From: Streptomyces sp. TG1A-60
Lineage (GTDB): Bacteria; Actinomycetota; Actinomycetes; Streptomycetales; Streptomycetaceae
Assembly (NCBI RefSeq): GCF_037201975.1
Contig: NZ_CP147520.1
Span: 1,612,001-1,676,000 of the forward strand
Length of the DNA: 64,000 nucleotides
Direction: 5' to 3'
Positions 44,317 to 57,023 of the stretch are shown here, in pieces. The notes under the pieces were generated by a model. That model searched no databases. It saw only the letters and a list, made by a program, of their open reading frames with translations, and had not been told where the DNA came from. A program made the position numbers and the translations under genes. How positions within the stretch are numbered: the stretch's first letter is position 1; every line of letters begins with the position of its first letter.

Positions 44317-45576
44317 ATGTCGGCATTGAGCAACAGCAACTTCGATCGTCGCTCCGTACTGCGGGCCGCCATGGGCCTGGCCGCCGCGGGCGGACTCGCC
44401 GCGTGCGGCAGCAACACCGGCCGCGGCAGCGGCGGCGGCGCCGGTCTCACGCAGTACTTCCACGCGTACGGCGAGGCCGGGACCGAGCAGGCCATCAAGA
44501 AGTACGCCGCTGCCTACAAGGAGTCCAAGGTGACCACGCAGTGGATCACCGGCTCCAACTTCGAGAGCAAGCTGTTCGCCACACTGCTCACGGACAAGGC
44601 GCCCGACTGCTTCGAGTTCCACCCCCAGCTGCAGATGATCGAGAGCGGTCAGGTCGCGGACCTGACCGACCTGATCGACCCGGTCAAGGACGACTTCAAC
44701 CCGGCCGACATCCAGTCGCACACGGTCGACGGGAAGATATACGGCATCCGGATGATCGACGACCCGCAGTTCTTCTTCTACCGCAAGTCGATGTTCGACA
44801 AGGCCGGTGTCGAGGTCCCGCAGACGCTGGAGGAGCTGATCGAGGCCGCCGCCAAGCTGACCACGGACAAGGTCAAGGGCGCCTACCTCGGCAACACCTT
44901 CCACGCGATCGTCGACCCGCTGATCTGGTCGGCCGGCGCTCAGCACCTCGACGAAAAGAACCAGATCGCATACCACACCGACGCGGTCGCCGACGGCCTG
45001 GGGCAGTTGCGCAAGCTGTTCACCAGCGGTGACCTGCTGCTCGACGCGCCGACCGACTTCTGGGACCCGGCCGCCCTCAACCAGGGTCTGACCGCGATGC
45101 AGTGGTGCGGTATGTGGGCGATGCCGCAGATGCAGGAGGCACTCGGCGACGACCTCGGGATCTTCCCGTTCCCGAAGGTCGGCGACGCGGGCAAGCTCTC
45201 GGTCTACAACGGCGGCTGGTCGATGTTCGTCAACGCCAAGGGCAAGAACGTCGACGCGACCAAGGAGTACGTGAAGTGGCTGTGGATCGACCAGAAGGAG
45301 TACCAGGAGGACTGGGCGCTCTCGTACGGCTTCCACATCCCGCCGCGCACCTCGATCGCGGAGGCCGCCGACAAGCTGAAGTCGGGTCTGCCCGCTGAGG
45401 GAGTCAAGCTCTTCAACGAGTACGGCAACTTCGACAACATCGGCTGGACCCAGGCCAGCAGGACGGCTCTGGTGGACGTCATGGCCAACTCCGTCCGCAA
45501 GGGCGGCGACCCGGACGAGGAGCTCACCAAGGCCGACGCGAAGGTCAACCGCGAGCTGAAGAAGCTCTTCGGATAG
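44317..45576 (+). CDS. Sugar ABC transporter, extracellular solute-binding lipoprotein
   Basis: The 419-residue protein starts with a twin-arginine signal (DRRSVLRAAMGLAAAGGL) ending in the lipobox LAACGS, so it is exported and anchored by lipid at that Cys. The rest is a family 1 solute-binding protein of normal size. It delivers an oligosaccharide or sugar to the two permeases immediately downstream. The glycanase neighbourhood suggests galacto- or rhamnogalacturonan-derived oligosaccharides. The spacing to the permease gene is 23 bases. Confidence 0.93.
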   Translation: MSALSNSNFDRRSVLRAAMGLAAAGGLAACGSNTGRGSGGGAGLTQYFHAYGEAGTEQAIKKYAAAYKESKVTTQWITGSNFESKLFATLLTDKAPDCFEFHPQLQMIESGQVADLTDLIDPVKDDFNPADIQSHTVDGKIYGIRMIDDPQFFFYRKSMFDKAGVEVPQTLEELIEAAAKLTTDKVKGAYLGNTFHAIVDPLIWSAGAQHLDEKNQIAYHTDAVADGLGQLRKLFTSGDLLLDAPTDFWDPAALNQGLTAMQWCGMWAMPQMQEALGDDLGIFPFPKVGDAGKLSVYNGGWSMFVNAKGKNVDATKEYVKWLWIDQKEYQEDWALSYGFHIPPRTSIAEAADKLKSGLPAEGVKLFNEYGNFDNIGWTQASRTALVDVMANSVRKGGDPDEELTKADAKVNRELKKLFG

Positions 45577-45599
45577 ACCGACGGACAGGTACCCACGAC

Positions 45600-46561
45600 A
45601 TGTCGACCATCACCAAGGACGGCGTCTCCAGCCCCGCCCCGGCGAAGGCCTCTCCGGCCAGGCCGCGGCGGGGGCTGCGGGGCTCCAGCACCTTCAACTT
45701 CTGGCTCTTCACCGGGCCGTTCCTCATCGGCCTGCTGATCTTCGTCTACCTCCCGATCCTGTGGAGCCTGTGGCTCTCCTTCTTCGAGGCCCGCTTCACG
45801 GTCACGCCCAGCACGTTCGTCGGGTTCGACAACTACGCGCACATGCTGACGGACGAGAACTTCATGAGGTCCCTCGTCACCTTCACGGTCTTCGCAGCGC
45901 TCATCGTGCCGACCACCTGGGCGGCCTCGCTCGGACTCGCGCTGATGGTGAACCGGATGCGGTTCATGCGGGCGTTCTTCCGCTCGGTCTTCTTCCTGCC
46001 GACGGCGGTCAGTTACGTCGCCGCCTCGCTGATCTGGAAGATGTCCATCTTCAACGGTGTCCGCTTCGGCATGGCGAACACCTTCCTGGGCCTCTTCGGC
46101 ATCGACAACACCGCCTGGCTGGCCAGCCCCGACCCGCCGTGGTATTGGCTGGTCATCGTGACCGTACGCCTGTGGCTCCAGGCCGGCTTCTACATGATCC
46201 TCTTCATCGCGGCCCTGCAGAACATCCCGCAGGAGCTGTACGAGGCCGCCGCGATCGACGGCGCCAAGCCCGGCTGGCAGACCTTCTGGCACATCACCCT
46301 GCCGCAACTGCGGGCGACGTCCACCGCCGTGATCCTGCTGCTGCTCGTGGCTGCCTACCAGGCGTTCGACGAGTTCTTCAACCTGCTGGTGAAGACGACC
46401 TGGGGCCGGCCACCGCTGGTGGAGCTGTACTACAAGGCGCTCGGCGAGAGCCAGGACTACGGCGCGGGCAGCGCGGGCGCGCTGATCCTGACCGTGCTGA
46501 TCTGCCTCGTCACCCTGCTCCAGGGCAGGATCATGGGATTCGGAAGAGCGGAGGGGTCCAA

Positions 46562-46565
<4 letters not shown>
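45600..46565 (+). CDS. Sugar ABC transporter permease (MalF type)
   Basis: The 321-residue protein has six predicted membrane helices and the EAA motif in YEAAAIDGAKPGWQTFWHIT, which contacts the ATPase. An N-terminal cytoplasmic segment of about 30 residues precedes helix 1 (FWLFTGPFLIGLLIFVYL). It overlaps the next permease by GTGA. No ATPase gene is present; in streptomycetes such importers usually share the ATPase MsiK encoded elsewhere. Confidence 0.93.
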
Positions 46566-50342
<3,777 letters not shown>

Positions 50343-50350
50343 TCGTCCCC

Positions 50351-50390
50351 GGGCGAGTGAAGGGTGCCGCACGGCACCCTTCACTCGCCC
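50351..50390. terminator. Strong terminator after the beta-galactosidase gene
   Basis: A perfect 19-base stem (50351-50369 with 50372-50390) has only two unpaired bases at the tip, so the actual loop must open by a pair. It lies 8 bases after the stop and ends the transporter-galactosidase operon. Confidence 0.88.
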
Positions 50391-50421
50391 GTCGGCGACG
50401 GAGGGACGAGGTTCCGCATCC

Positions 50422-50508
50422 GCAACCACTCCCCTGCCGTACAACGAGAGCTACGCGCCGAAGCCGGCGTACACGGGGCTGTCGAACGGGCTGAAACCGA
50501 ACGACTGA
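50422..50508 (+). pseudogene. 3-prime relic of a GH10-like xylanase gene
   Basis: In the 379-base gap 50343-50721 the only coding-like piece reads PLPYNESYAPKPAYTGL and ends after about 10 further residues at a stop at 50508. The Tyr-x-x-Lys-Pro-Ala-Tyr pattern is the usual end of GH10 endoxylanases and related barrels. Nothing upstream continues it because the beta-galactosidase terminator intervenes. It appears to be the end of a deleted glycanase gene. The rest of the gap must hold the promoter of the gene at 50722. Confidence 0.4.
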
Positions 50509-50721
50509 GGCCCCGTCATGGAGACGCGCGAGCGGCAGGACCCGGAGGCCGGACCGGGCCCCTTCCACCTTCCCACGCGTGTTCCCGGCCCGGCGCACTT
50601 CTTCCCTGTCTTCACTGTTTCCCCAACCGACCTTTCACGTCACACTGTTCGCCACTGAACTTGAGCACTGTTCAAGTTCCTCCGCGTTCCCCCTCGCTCC
50701 CCGACCGGAGACACCTTCACC

Positions 50722-52041
50722 ATGAGAAGACTTCTCGGCGCACTCGCGGCCGGCGCACTCGCCGTCACCGGCCTCGCCACCACCGGCTCGACGCCCGCGG
50801 CGGCGGCCACCAGCGGCACCTTCAACGTGCTGACGTACAACGTCGCCGGCCTCCCGGAAGGGCTGAGCTCCGGCAGTCCGGCGACGAACACCCCGCTGAT
50901 ATCGCCGCGCCTCGGCGCGTACGACATCGTCAACGTGCAGGAGGACTTCAACTACCACGCGGCGCTGTACGCGGGCGACGACCACCCCCACCGCACGGCG
51001 ACCAGCGGTGGTGTGCCCTTCGGCGACGGCCTCAACACGCTGTCGGACCTCGCGTTCGAGGACTTCGAGCGGGTGAAGTGGAACAACTGCACCGGCACCA
51101 ACTGCCTCACCCCCAAGGGCTTCTCGCTGGCCCGGGTCCGGCTCGACGAGGGCGCCTTCGTCGACCTCTACAACGTGCACACCAACGCCGACGCCACCGA
51201 CGACGCGCTCGCCGCCCGCCGGGCCAACGTCGAGCAGCTCTCGGACTTCATCCAGGCGAACTCGGCGGGCAACGCGGTGATCGTCATGGGCGACACCAAC
51301 ACCCGCTACACGCGCACCGGCGACAACATCCGTACCCTTCTCGCCGAGAACGGCCTCACGGACCCGTGGGTGCGGCTGGTCAAGGGCGGCACACCCCCGG
51401 CACCGGGCAGCGACGCGCTGGTCTGCCCGACGACCGCCCCGACCAACGACTGCGAGGTCGTCGACAAGGTCCTCTACCGGGACAGTGACGTGGTGAACCT
51501 GACCGCCACCCGCTACCACAACGAGTGGGCGAAGTTCCTCGACCCGGCGGGCGGCAACCTCTCCGACCACTTCCCGCACACCGTCGACTTCTCCTGGACC
51601 CTCAACTCCAAGCTCCGGGCCAGCGACTTCTTCGGCGGCCCGCACGGCACCGCGTACAACGACGCGGACGACCTCCCGGCGACGGTCTCACCGCGCACCC
51701 TGACCCTGCGCGGCGGCTCCCGCCTCGACGCGGTCTCGCTCACGCACGACGGCGGTACGACGCTGGCCCACGGCGGCACGGGTGGCACGGCGGCCTCCCT
51801 CACCCTGGCCTCCGGTGAACACCTCACCTCCGTGAAGCTGACCCAGGGCCAGAAGAACGGCCGCACCCGGATCTTCTCCGCCGCCTTCGGCACCGACAAG
51901 GGCCGTATGCTGACCGCCGGCACGGCCACCACCGCCACGAAGACCTTCACCGCCCCCACCGGCTGGCAGATCGTCGGCTTCACCGGCCGCTCGGGCACCG
52001 AGATCGACAAGCTGGGCGTGCTGTACGCGCCGATCGGCTGA
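50722..52041 (+). CDS. Secreted endonuclease/exonuclease/phosphatase-family enzyme with jacalin-like domain
   Basis: The 439-residue protein has a Sec signal peptide (MRRLLGALAAGALAV to about residue 30). The EEP domain follows: FNVLTYNVAGLP, VQED, VIVMGDTNTRY and a terminal SDHFPHTVDF provide the metal-binding Asn, Glu, Asp, Asn and Asp-His set. A C-terminal domain (about 310-439) looks like a jacalin-type lectin with repeated LTLRGGSRLDAVSL strands. The family includes sphingomyelinases, nucleases and phosphatases; the substrate is unknown. Its role among glycanases is unclear. Confidence 0.85.
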   Translation: MRRLLGALAAGALAVTGLATTGSTPAAAATSGTFNVLTYNVAGLPEGLSSGSPATNTPLISPRLGAYDIVNVQEDFNYHAALYAGDDHPHRTATSGGVPFGDGLNTLSDLAFEDFERVKWNNCTGTNCLTPKGFSLARVRLDEGAFVDLYNVHTNADATDDALAARRANVEQLSDFIQANSAGNAVIVMGDTNTRYTRTGDNIRTLLAENGLTDPWVRLVKGGTPPAPGSDALVCPTTAPTNDCEVVDKVLYRDSDVVNLTATRYHNEWAKFLDPAGGNLSDHFPHTVDFSWTLNSKLRASDFFGGPHGTAYNDADDLPATVSPRTLTLRGGSRLDAVSLTHDGGTTLAHGGTGGTAASLTLASGEHLTSVKLTQGQKNGRTRIFSAAFGTDKGRMLTAGTATTATKTFTAPTGWQIVGFTGRSGTEIDKLGVLYAPIG

Positions 52042-52287
52042 CCTGCGCCGATACGCCCGGTGAGCGCCGTCGCCGCCTCGCCCGCAAGTCCGTCGTCGGC
52101 TCGCTCGTGGCGGCGTCCGTGCAAGGACGGGACGCTGACCCGGGCGTACGCGCCCGCCACCCCGTCCTGCACGACCGCCCTCACCGGCGCCTCCCCGACC
52201 ACGAAGCCGCTGAAGACCGCCCGCCTCAAGCCCTGAGGCCCCGCCCGTCGCACGACAGCCTGCCGTGGGAAGATTCCTGTGGTGTTC

Positions 52288-54030
52288 TCACGTCGACCTG
52301 ACGCCGACGGGTACGAGGTCCGGCGAGGTGACCGCTCCGTCCGTCAGCCGGGCCCGTACCTCGGCCCCGCCGGTCCACTGGACAAGGAGTTCGCCGGGCC
52401 CCTCCACCCGTACCGACACCGTCTCCTGAAGAGGTACCGGGTCCGGTTCGGCCGTGAGGCGGGCGAGGACGGCGAAGAGGGTGGCGCCGTCGGAGGTCAT
52501 TCCTTCGTGCTCGTCGGTGAGGCCGACGGCGGGGCGGAGTTCGGTGCGCACACCGCCCCGTGCCGCCCAGCCGGTCACGCGGACCGGGGTCCCGGGCGCG
52601 GCGCCCACCACGAGATGAGCGCGTACCTCCACCGCCCCGCGCGCGAGCACGAGGCTCGTCACCCGTGCTCCCGCGCCGGCCGTGTGGCGGGACGCCGCCC
52701 ATCCCTCGCCCACGCCCAGCGGTTCGATGTCCGTCCGGCGCGGGTCGCCGTCGACGATCACGCTGTTGTCGTGGGACTCCGCGGGCTCCGCCAGGGGTAC
52801 GGGGACCGTCACCGTCGAGTACGCGAGCCGGGTGTAGAACGGGTCGTAGCGGACGTCCTCGCTGCCGTGGTTGTGGAGGCGGACGACGCCGTCCGCACGT
52901 GTGGACTGCACCAGCCAGTTGGGCGGGCCCACCGGCCGCACCTCGTCGCCCCGTTCCGCCGGCCCCGGCTCCTCCGTCGCCGTCCACACCTCGTGGTCCG
53001 GCGGCAGCAGCAGGCCGAGGAAGCCCTTGGCGGCCCAGTACGGGGAGGCAGGGCCCGAATAACCTTGCAGGACGGCGGAGTCGGGGCCGTGCCAGCCCAG
53101 CGACAGCAGGCCCCGGCCGTCGACGGCGCCCCGGTCGAGGAAGTACTTCAGCGCGCCCGACGCCAGCCGCCTCGTCTCGCCCGGCGACAGCGGCGTACGG
53201 CCGGTGAGGGCGCCCAGCCAGAGGGGGGCCGTCGTCGCGAAGCGGTACGTGAGGGAGCGGCCCTGGTGCAGGGGGGCGCCGTCGCCTCCGAACAGGCGGG
53301 CGTAGTCGGCGAGATGGGCCGAGAGACGGTCGCCGTAGCGGGCGAGGAGGGGTTCGTCGTTCGCGAGCCAGGCGTGGAGCACCGGGTAGAGGTGCATCGC
53401 CCAGCCGTTGTAGTAGTCGAACTTGCGGCCGTCGCCGTCGGTGTACCAACCGTCGCCGGCGTACCACTGCTCGATGCGGTCGAGCCTGTGGTCGATCACC
53501 CGGCGCGACGACTCCGGTTCGTGGCCGACCTCTTCGAGGAAGCCGCCGACGGTGACCGGGAACAACTCCCAGTTGCAGGGCCAGGGTTCGGCGGTGAGCG
53601 CGTCGCCGAGCCAGGCCGCCGCCCGCTGGCGGACGGCGTCGTCGAGCCGGTCCCAGAGCAGTTCCCGGGTGACGCGCAGCGCGAAGGCGATCGACGCGGC
53701 CTCCACAAGGGGCTGGCCTCGGTCCTCGATACGCGGCCAGACACCCGACACCCCGGCCGCGAGGCCCTCGCCGTAGCGGGCGAGCGCCTTCTCGTCCCGC
53801 CGGAAGGCGGCGAGGAGCAGCGTCCGGGCGTACCCCTCCAGGCCGTCGGAGAGGTGTCCCGACCAGCTCGTGCGGTCGCCCGGCAGGTGGTACAGCGCCC
53901 CGTCGGCGGTCGCGTACGGTTCGACGGCGGCCAGCAGCGCGTCGGCGGCGGCCTCCCAGTGGGCGCGGGTGTAGCCGGTGCGGGGGCTGAGGACGCGGTC
54001 CTCGGCGGGCTGGGAGGGCATGGTGCGCAC
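52288..54030 (-). CDS. DUF2264 protein
   Basis: The 580-residue protein has an N-terminal alpha/alpha-barrel-like domain with conserved Trp/Tyr-rich segments (YYNGWAMHLYPVLHAWL, SPYWAAKGFLGLLLP) and a C-terminal beta-rich part. It has no signal peptide. DUF2264 is an uncharacterised family often found in plant polysaccharide loci, where it may act as an intracellular glycoside hydrolase or lyase-like enzyme; that role is inferred. GTG 54030 or ATG 54021 may be the start; an AGGAAG lies just before. The gap 52042-52287 contains no supportable gene. Confidence 0.8.
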   Translation of the reverse strand: MRTMPSQPAEDRVLSPRTGYTRAHWEAAADALLAAVEPYATADGALYHLPGDRTSWSGHLSDGLEGYARTLLLAAFRRDEKALARYGEGLAAGVSGVWPRIEDRGQPLVEAASIAFALRVTRELLWDRLDDAVRQRAAAWLGDALTAEPWPCNWELFPVTVGGFLEEVGHEPESSRRVIDHRLDRIEQWYAGDGWYTDGDGRKFDYYNGWAMHLYPVLHAWLANDEPLLARYGDRLSAHLADYARLFGGDGAPLHQGRSLTYRFATTAPLWLGALTGRTPLSPGETRRLASGALKYFLDRGAVDGRGLLSLGWHGPDSAVLQGYSGPASPYWAAKGFLGLLLPPDHEVWTATEEPGPAERGDEVRPVGPPNWLVQSTRADGVVRLHNHGSEDVRYDPFYTRLAYSTVTVPVPLAEPAESHDNSVIVDGDPRRTDIEPLGVGEGWAASRHTAGAGARVTSLVLARGAVEVRAHLVVGAAPGTPVRVTGWAARGGVRTELRPAVGLTDEHEGMTSDGATLFAVLARLTAEPDPVPLQETVSVRVEGPGELLVQWTGGAEVRARLTDGAVTSPDLVPVGVRST

Positions 54031-54099
54031 GCTTCCTGTGTCGTTGCTCGGCGGTTCGAACCTGGGACGCCCCGGTTCCGGTCGGGGCGCCCCAGGGGC

Positions 54100-55143
54100 T
54101 CATCCCACCCTGGTCTGCCCCTCGGGCACCAGCCCCCGGGCGACGAGTTCGTCGCGGACGAGGTCGGCGTAGACGGTCGCGCCGTGCACGGAGGTGTGGG
54201 TGTTGTCGCGCTTCTCGTTGTAGAGGTAGAGCGCCTTGGAGGCTTCGGTGCCCAGGGACTCCACCAGCGCCTTCGTCTGGGTGGTGAGGTCGATCAGGGG
54301 CACGTCGTGGGCCGCAGCGACCGAGCGGGTGACCGCCGGGTGGTCCACACCCAGGCCGTTCACGAGCAGGGCCGTGCCGTTGTTCAGGGTGCCGTCGGAG
54401 TTGAACCAGCGGCGGACGATGGGGGTGACCAGGACCGGCCTGCCGCCCTCGGCACGGACGCCCGCGACCAGGGTTTCGAGGTTCGCCCGGTAGGTCGCCT
54501 CGTCGGTCTGCTTGTCGTTGTGGGCCAGCTGGATCAGGACCAGGTCGCCGCGGTGGATCCGCGGCTGGACGGTGGCCCACAGCCGCGAGTCGGCGAGGTA
54601 GGTCACCGTGCTCTCGCCGGAGTCGGCGTAGTTGGCCACGGAGAGACCCTTCCTAAGGTACTGCGGGAGCTGCTGGCCCCAGCCGGAGTACGGGTCGCCG
54701 GGCTGGTCGCAGACCGTGGAGTCGCCGACGAGGAAGATCTGCCGGGCGCGCCGGGCGGGGCTCACGCGGATGTCGGCGAGGGCGGGCGCCGAGCCGCCGA
54801 CGACGAGGTCCAGGCCGGGGGTGCCGGCAGCGCCGGTCGGCTCGCCCTCGGGGGTGCGGACATCGACGGTGAAGCTCCGGGAGGTCGTGGCGCCCGCCGC
54901 CGTGGCCGTCTCGGACAGGAGTGTGCGGCGCGTCTCGCCGGTGATGCTCGTGCTCGCCGCGCTCGCGCCGCCGAGCCGGACGGTCACGTCGTACGTGCCG
55001 GCGGGGACATCGAAGTGACAGGCGTTCGCGGCGCAGTTCTGCAGGCCCAGAGCAGGACGGCCCTGGTGCGCCTCGGCCGGTACGGCCGTCAACGCGGTGC
55101 CCAGGGTCGCCGCCGTCAGCGCGGCGACGGTGAAACGTCTCAT
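54100..55143 (-). CDS. Secreted rhamnogalacturonan acetylesterase (SGNH hydrolase)
   Basis: The 347-residue protein has a Sec signal peptide (MRRFTVAALTAATLGTALT). An N-terminal beta-sandwich of about 90 residues precedes an SGNH esterase domain with IFLVGDSTVCD (block I Ser), AHNDK (block III Asn), and DNTHTSVHG (block V Asp and His). This matches the RhgT/YesT group, which removes acetyl groups from rhamnogalacturonan I. It is divergent from the PL4 lyase that needs deacetylated substrate, and both share the promoter region. Confidence 0.9.
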   Translation of the reverse strand: MRRFTVAALTAATLGTALTAVPAEAHQGRPALGLQNCAANACHFDVPAGTYDVTVRLGGASAASTSITGETRRTLLSETATAAGATTSRSFTVDVRTPEGEPTGAAGTPGLDLVVGGSAPALADIRVSPARRARQIFLVGDSTVCDQPGDPYSGWGQQLPQYLRKGLSVANYADSGESTVTYLADSRLWATVQPRIHRGDLVLIQLAHNDKQTDEATYRANLETLVAGVRAEGGRPVLVTPIVRRWFNSDGTLNNGTALLVNGLGVDHPAVTRSVAAAHDVPLIDLTTQTKALVESLGTEASKALYLYNEKRDNTHTSVHGATVYADLVRDELVARGLVPEGQTRVG

Positions 55144-55199
55144 TGCGGCTCCTCGCGAGGGATGACAAGACCCGGCGGCTGGACCGTACATCGTTTGGC

Positions 55200-55266
55200 A
55201 AGCGCTTTCTAGACATCGGATCGATTTCACAAGATCCTCAACTTCCTCAGAACGAAAGCCCTTTCG
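55200..55266. promoter_or_regulatory. Operator cluster between rhamnogalacturonan genes
   Basis: The 193-base divergent gap contains AAGCGCTT (55200-55207), the core of LacI-type operators. It also has the palindrome CGAAAG-cc-CTTTCG (55253-55266), two ATCGATT segments, and a 30-base element from 55225 that recurs upstream of the GH43/surface protein pair at 59592. All are placed to control the acetylesterase and the lyase together. Binding proteins are not identified. Confidence 0.55.
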
Positions 55267-55336
55267 CAGAATCGATTCAACTGTCACCCTCCGAAGCACC
55301 CCGCGTTTCCCCCACACCTCCCAAGGAGGCACCCCC

Positions 55337-57016
55337 ATGTCCGCGACCAACGACAGACCGGAACCCGGCCGCCGCGGCTTCGTGGTCGGCGCCGCCGCCA
55401 CCGCCGCCGGAGCCGCCCTCGCCGGACCACTGGCCGGCACCGCCCGCGCCGCCGCCTTCGGTTACTCCGACGACGGCACCCACTACGTCGTCGACACCGG
55501 CGCGAACCTCGTGTTCAAGGTCAGGAAGAGCAACGGCGACCTGTCCTCGCTCGTCTACCGGGGCACGGAGTACCAGGGCTACGGCGGCATGAACTCGCAC
55601 ATCGAGTCCGGTCTCGGCAGCTCCACGGTGAGGATCAGGCAGTCCGGCTCGACGATCCTCGTCTCGGTGGCCCACGGCACGCTGAGGCACTACTACGCGG
55701 CCAGCAGCGGCGAGAACAACGTCTACGTCTGGACCGACAAGGCCGACACCTCGGTCTCGGCGACCCGCTTCATCCTGCGGGTCAGGCCCGGCCTGTTCCT
55801 CAACGACGAGCCCGACTCGTACACGTACGCGCCCACCACCATCGAGGCGTCGGACGTGTTCCGGAAGTCCGACGGCCAGACCCGCTCGAAGCACTTCTCG
55901 AAGCTGCGGGTCATGGACTACGACTACGTCGGCTGGTCGGCGGGCGGCGTCGGCCTGTGGATCGTCCGCAGCAACCACGAGAAGGCGTCCGGCGGCCCCT
56001 TCTACCGCTCCCTGCTGCGCCACCAGAGCGCGGACGGCGGCGGCCTCTACGAGATCCTGTACTACGGCCAGAATCAGACCGAGGGGCAGCGGTTCGGTCT
56101 CCAGGGCCCGTACGTCATCGCCTTCACGGACGGCGGGGCGCCCTCCTCGTCGCTGTTCCCGGGCACGCTGACCACCCCGTGGGCGGACTCGCTGGGCCTG
56201 TCCGGGTATGTCGGCGCGAGCGGCCGGGGCCGGGTGGCGGGCGTCGGCATCACGGGGCGGAACACGTCGTACGCCTACACGGTGGGGCTCGCCAACCCGG
56301 CGGCACAGTACTGGGGTGCGGCGCGGGCGTCGGACGGCTGGTTCTCCATCTCGGGGGTGCTGCCGGGGAGTTACACGCTCACGGTCTTCAAGGGCGAGCT
56401 GGCCGTCCACGAGACGTCGGTGACGGTCTCGGCGGGCGGCACGACGACCCTCAACTCGATCGCGATCCCGTCGTCGAACGACCCGTCCAACGCGAGCGCG
56501 ATCTGGCGGATCAACGACTGGAACGGCACGCCGGGCGGGTTCAAGAACGCCGACCTGATGACGTACGCGCACCCCTCGGACGTCCGGGCCGCCGCCTGGA
56601 CCGGCAACGTCGTCATCGGCAGTGGCACCGAGACCTCCGCCTTCCCCTGTTACCTCTGGAAGGACGTCAACAGCGGCCTCCTCGTGTACTTCCGGCTGAC
56701 CGCCGCGCAGGCCGCCGCCGCGCACACCCTGCGCATCGGTGTGACGACGGCCTACGCCAACGGCCGGCCGCAGGTCGCCGTCAACTCCTGGACGTCGGCC
56801 GTCCCCGCCCCGCCGCCCCAGCCGAACACGCGGTCCCTGACCAACGGGTCCTACCGGGGCAACAACCACACCTTCACCTACAACGTCCCGGCGTCCGCCT
56901 GGCTGACGGACACGAGTCGGTACAACGTGCTGAAGATCGACGTGGCGAGCGGGTCGGGGGCGGCCTCCTACCTGAGTGCGGGCACGTCGATCGACGCGAT
57001 CGACCTGCTCGGCTGA
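55337..57016 (+). CDS. Secreted rhamnogalacturonan lyase, family PL4
   Basis: The 559-residue enzyme has a Tat signal (RRGFVVGAAATAAGAALAG, cleavage near residue 40). Three domains of PL4 follow: catalytic beta-sandwich (about 45-300), a fibronectin-like domain (about 300-385, YTLTVFKGELAVHET), and a C-terminal carbohydrate-binding jelly roll (about 385-559, IWRINDWNGTPGGFKNADL). It cleaves the rhamnose-galacturonate backbone of pectin by beta-elimination. GGAGGCACCC precedes the ATG. It ends 7 bases from the convergent galactanase gene. Confidence 0.92.
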   Translation: MSATNDRPEPGRRGFVVGAAATAAGAALAGPLAGTARAAAFGYSDDGTHYVVDTGANLVFKVRKSNGDLSSLVYRGTEYQGYGGMNSHIESGLGSSTVRIRQSGSTILVSVAHGTLRHYYAASSGENNVYVWTDKADTSVSATRFILRVRPGLFLNDEPDSYTYAPTTIEASDVFRKSDGQTRSKHFSKLRVMDYDYVGWSAGGVGLWIVRSNHEKASGGPFYRSLLRHQSADGGGLYEILYYGQNQTEGQRFGLQGPYVIAFTDGGAPSSSLFPGTLTTPWADSLGLSGYVGASGRGRVAGVGITGRNTSYAYTVGLANPAAQYWGAARASDGWFSISGVLPGSYTLTVFKGELAVHETSVTVSAGGTTTLNSIAIPSSNDPSNASAIWRINDWNGTPGGFKNADLMTYAHPSDVRAAAWTGNVVIGSGTETSAFPCYLWKDVNSGLLVYFRLTAAQAAAAHTLRIGVTTAYANGRPQVAVNSWTSAVPAPPPQPNTRSLTNGSYRGNNHTFTYNVPASAWLTDTSRYNVLKIDVASGSGAASYLSAGTSIDAIDLLG

Positions 57017-57023
57017 CGCCTCG

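Noticed and set aside
52042..52236. Short plus-strand segment with DGTLTRAYAPATPSC ending at a stop at 52236
   Set aside because: It looks like the end of a secreted protein, but I cannot place the family or a start, so I did not list it as a gene remnant.
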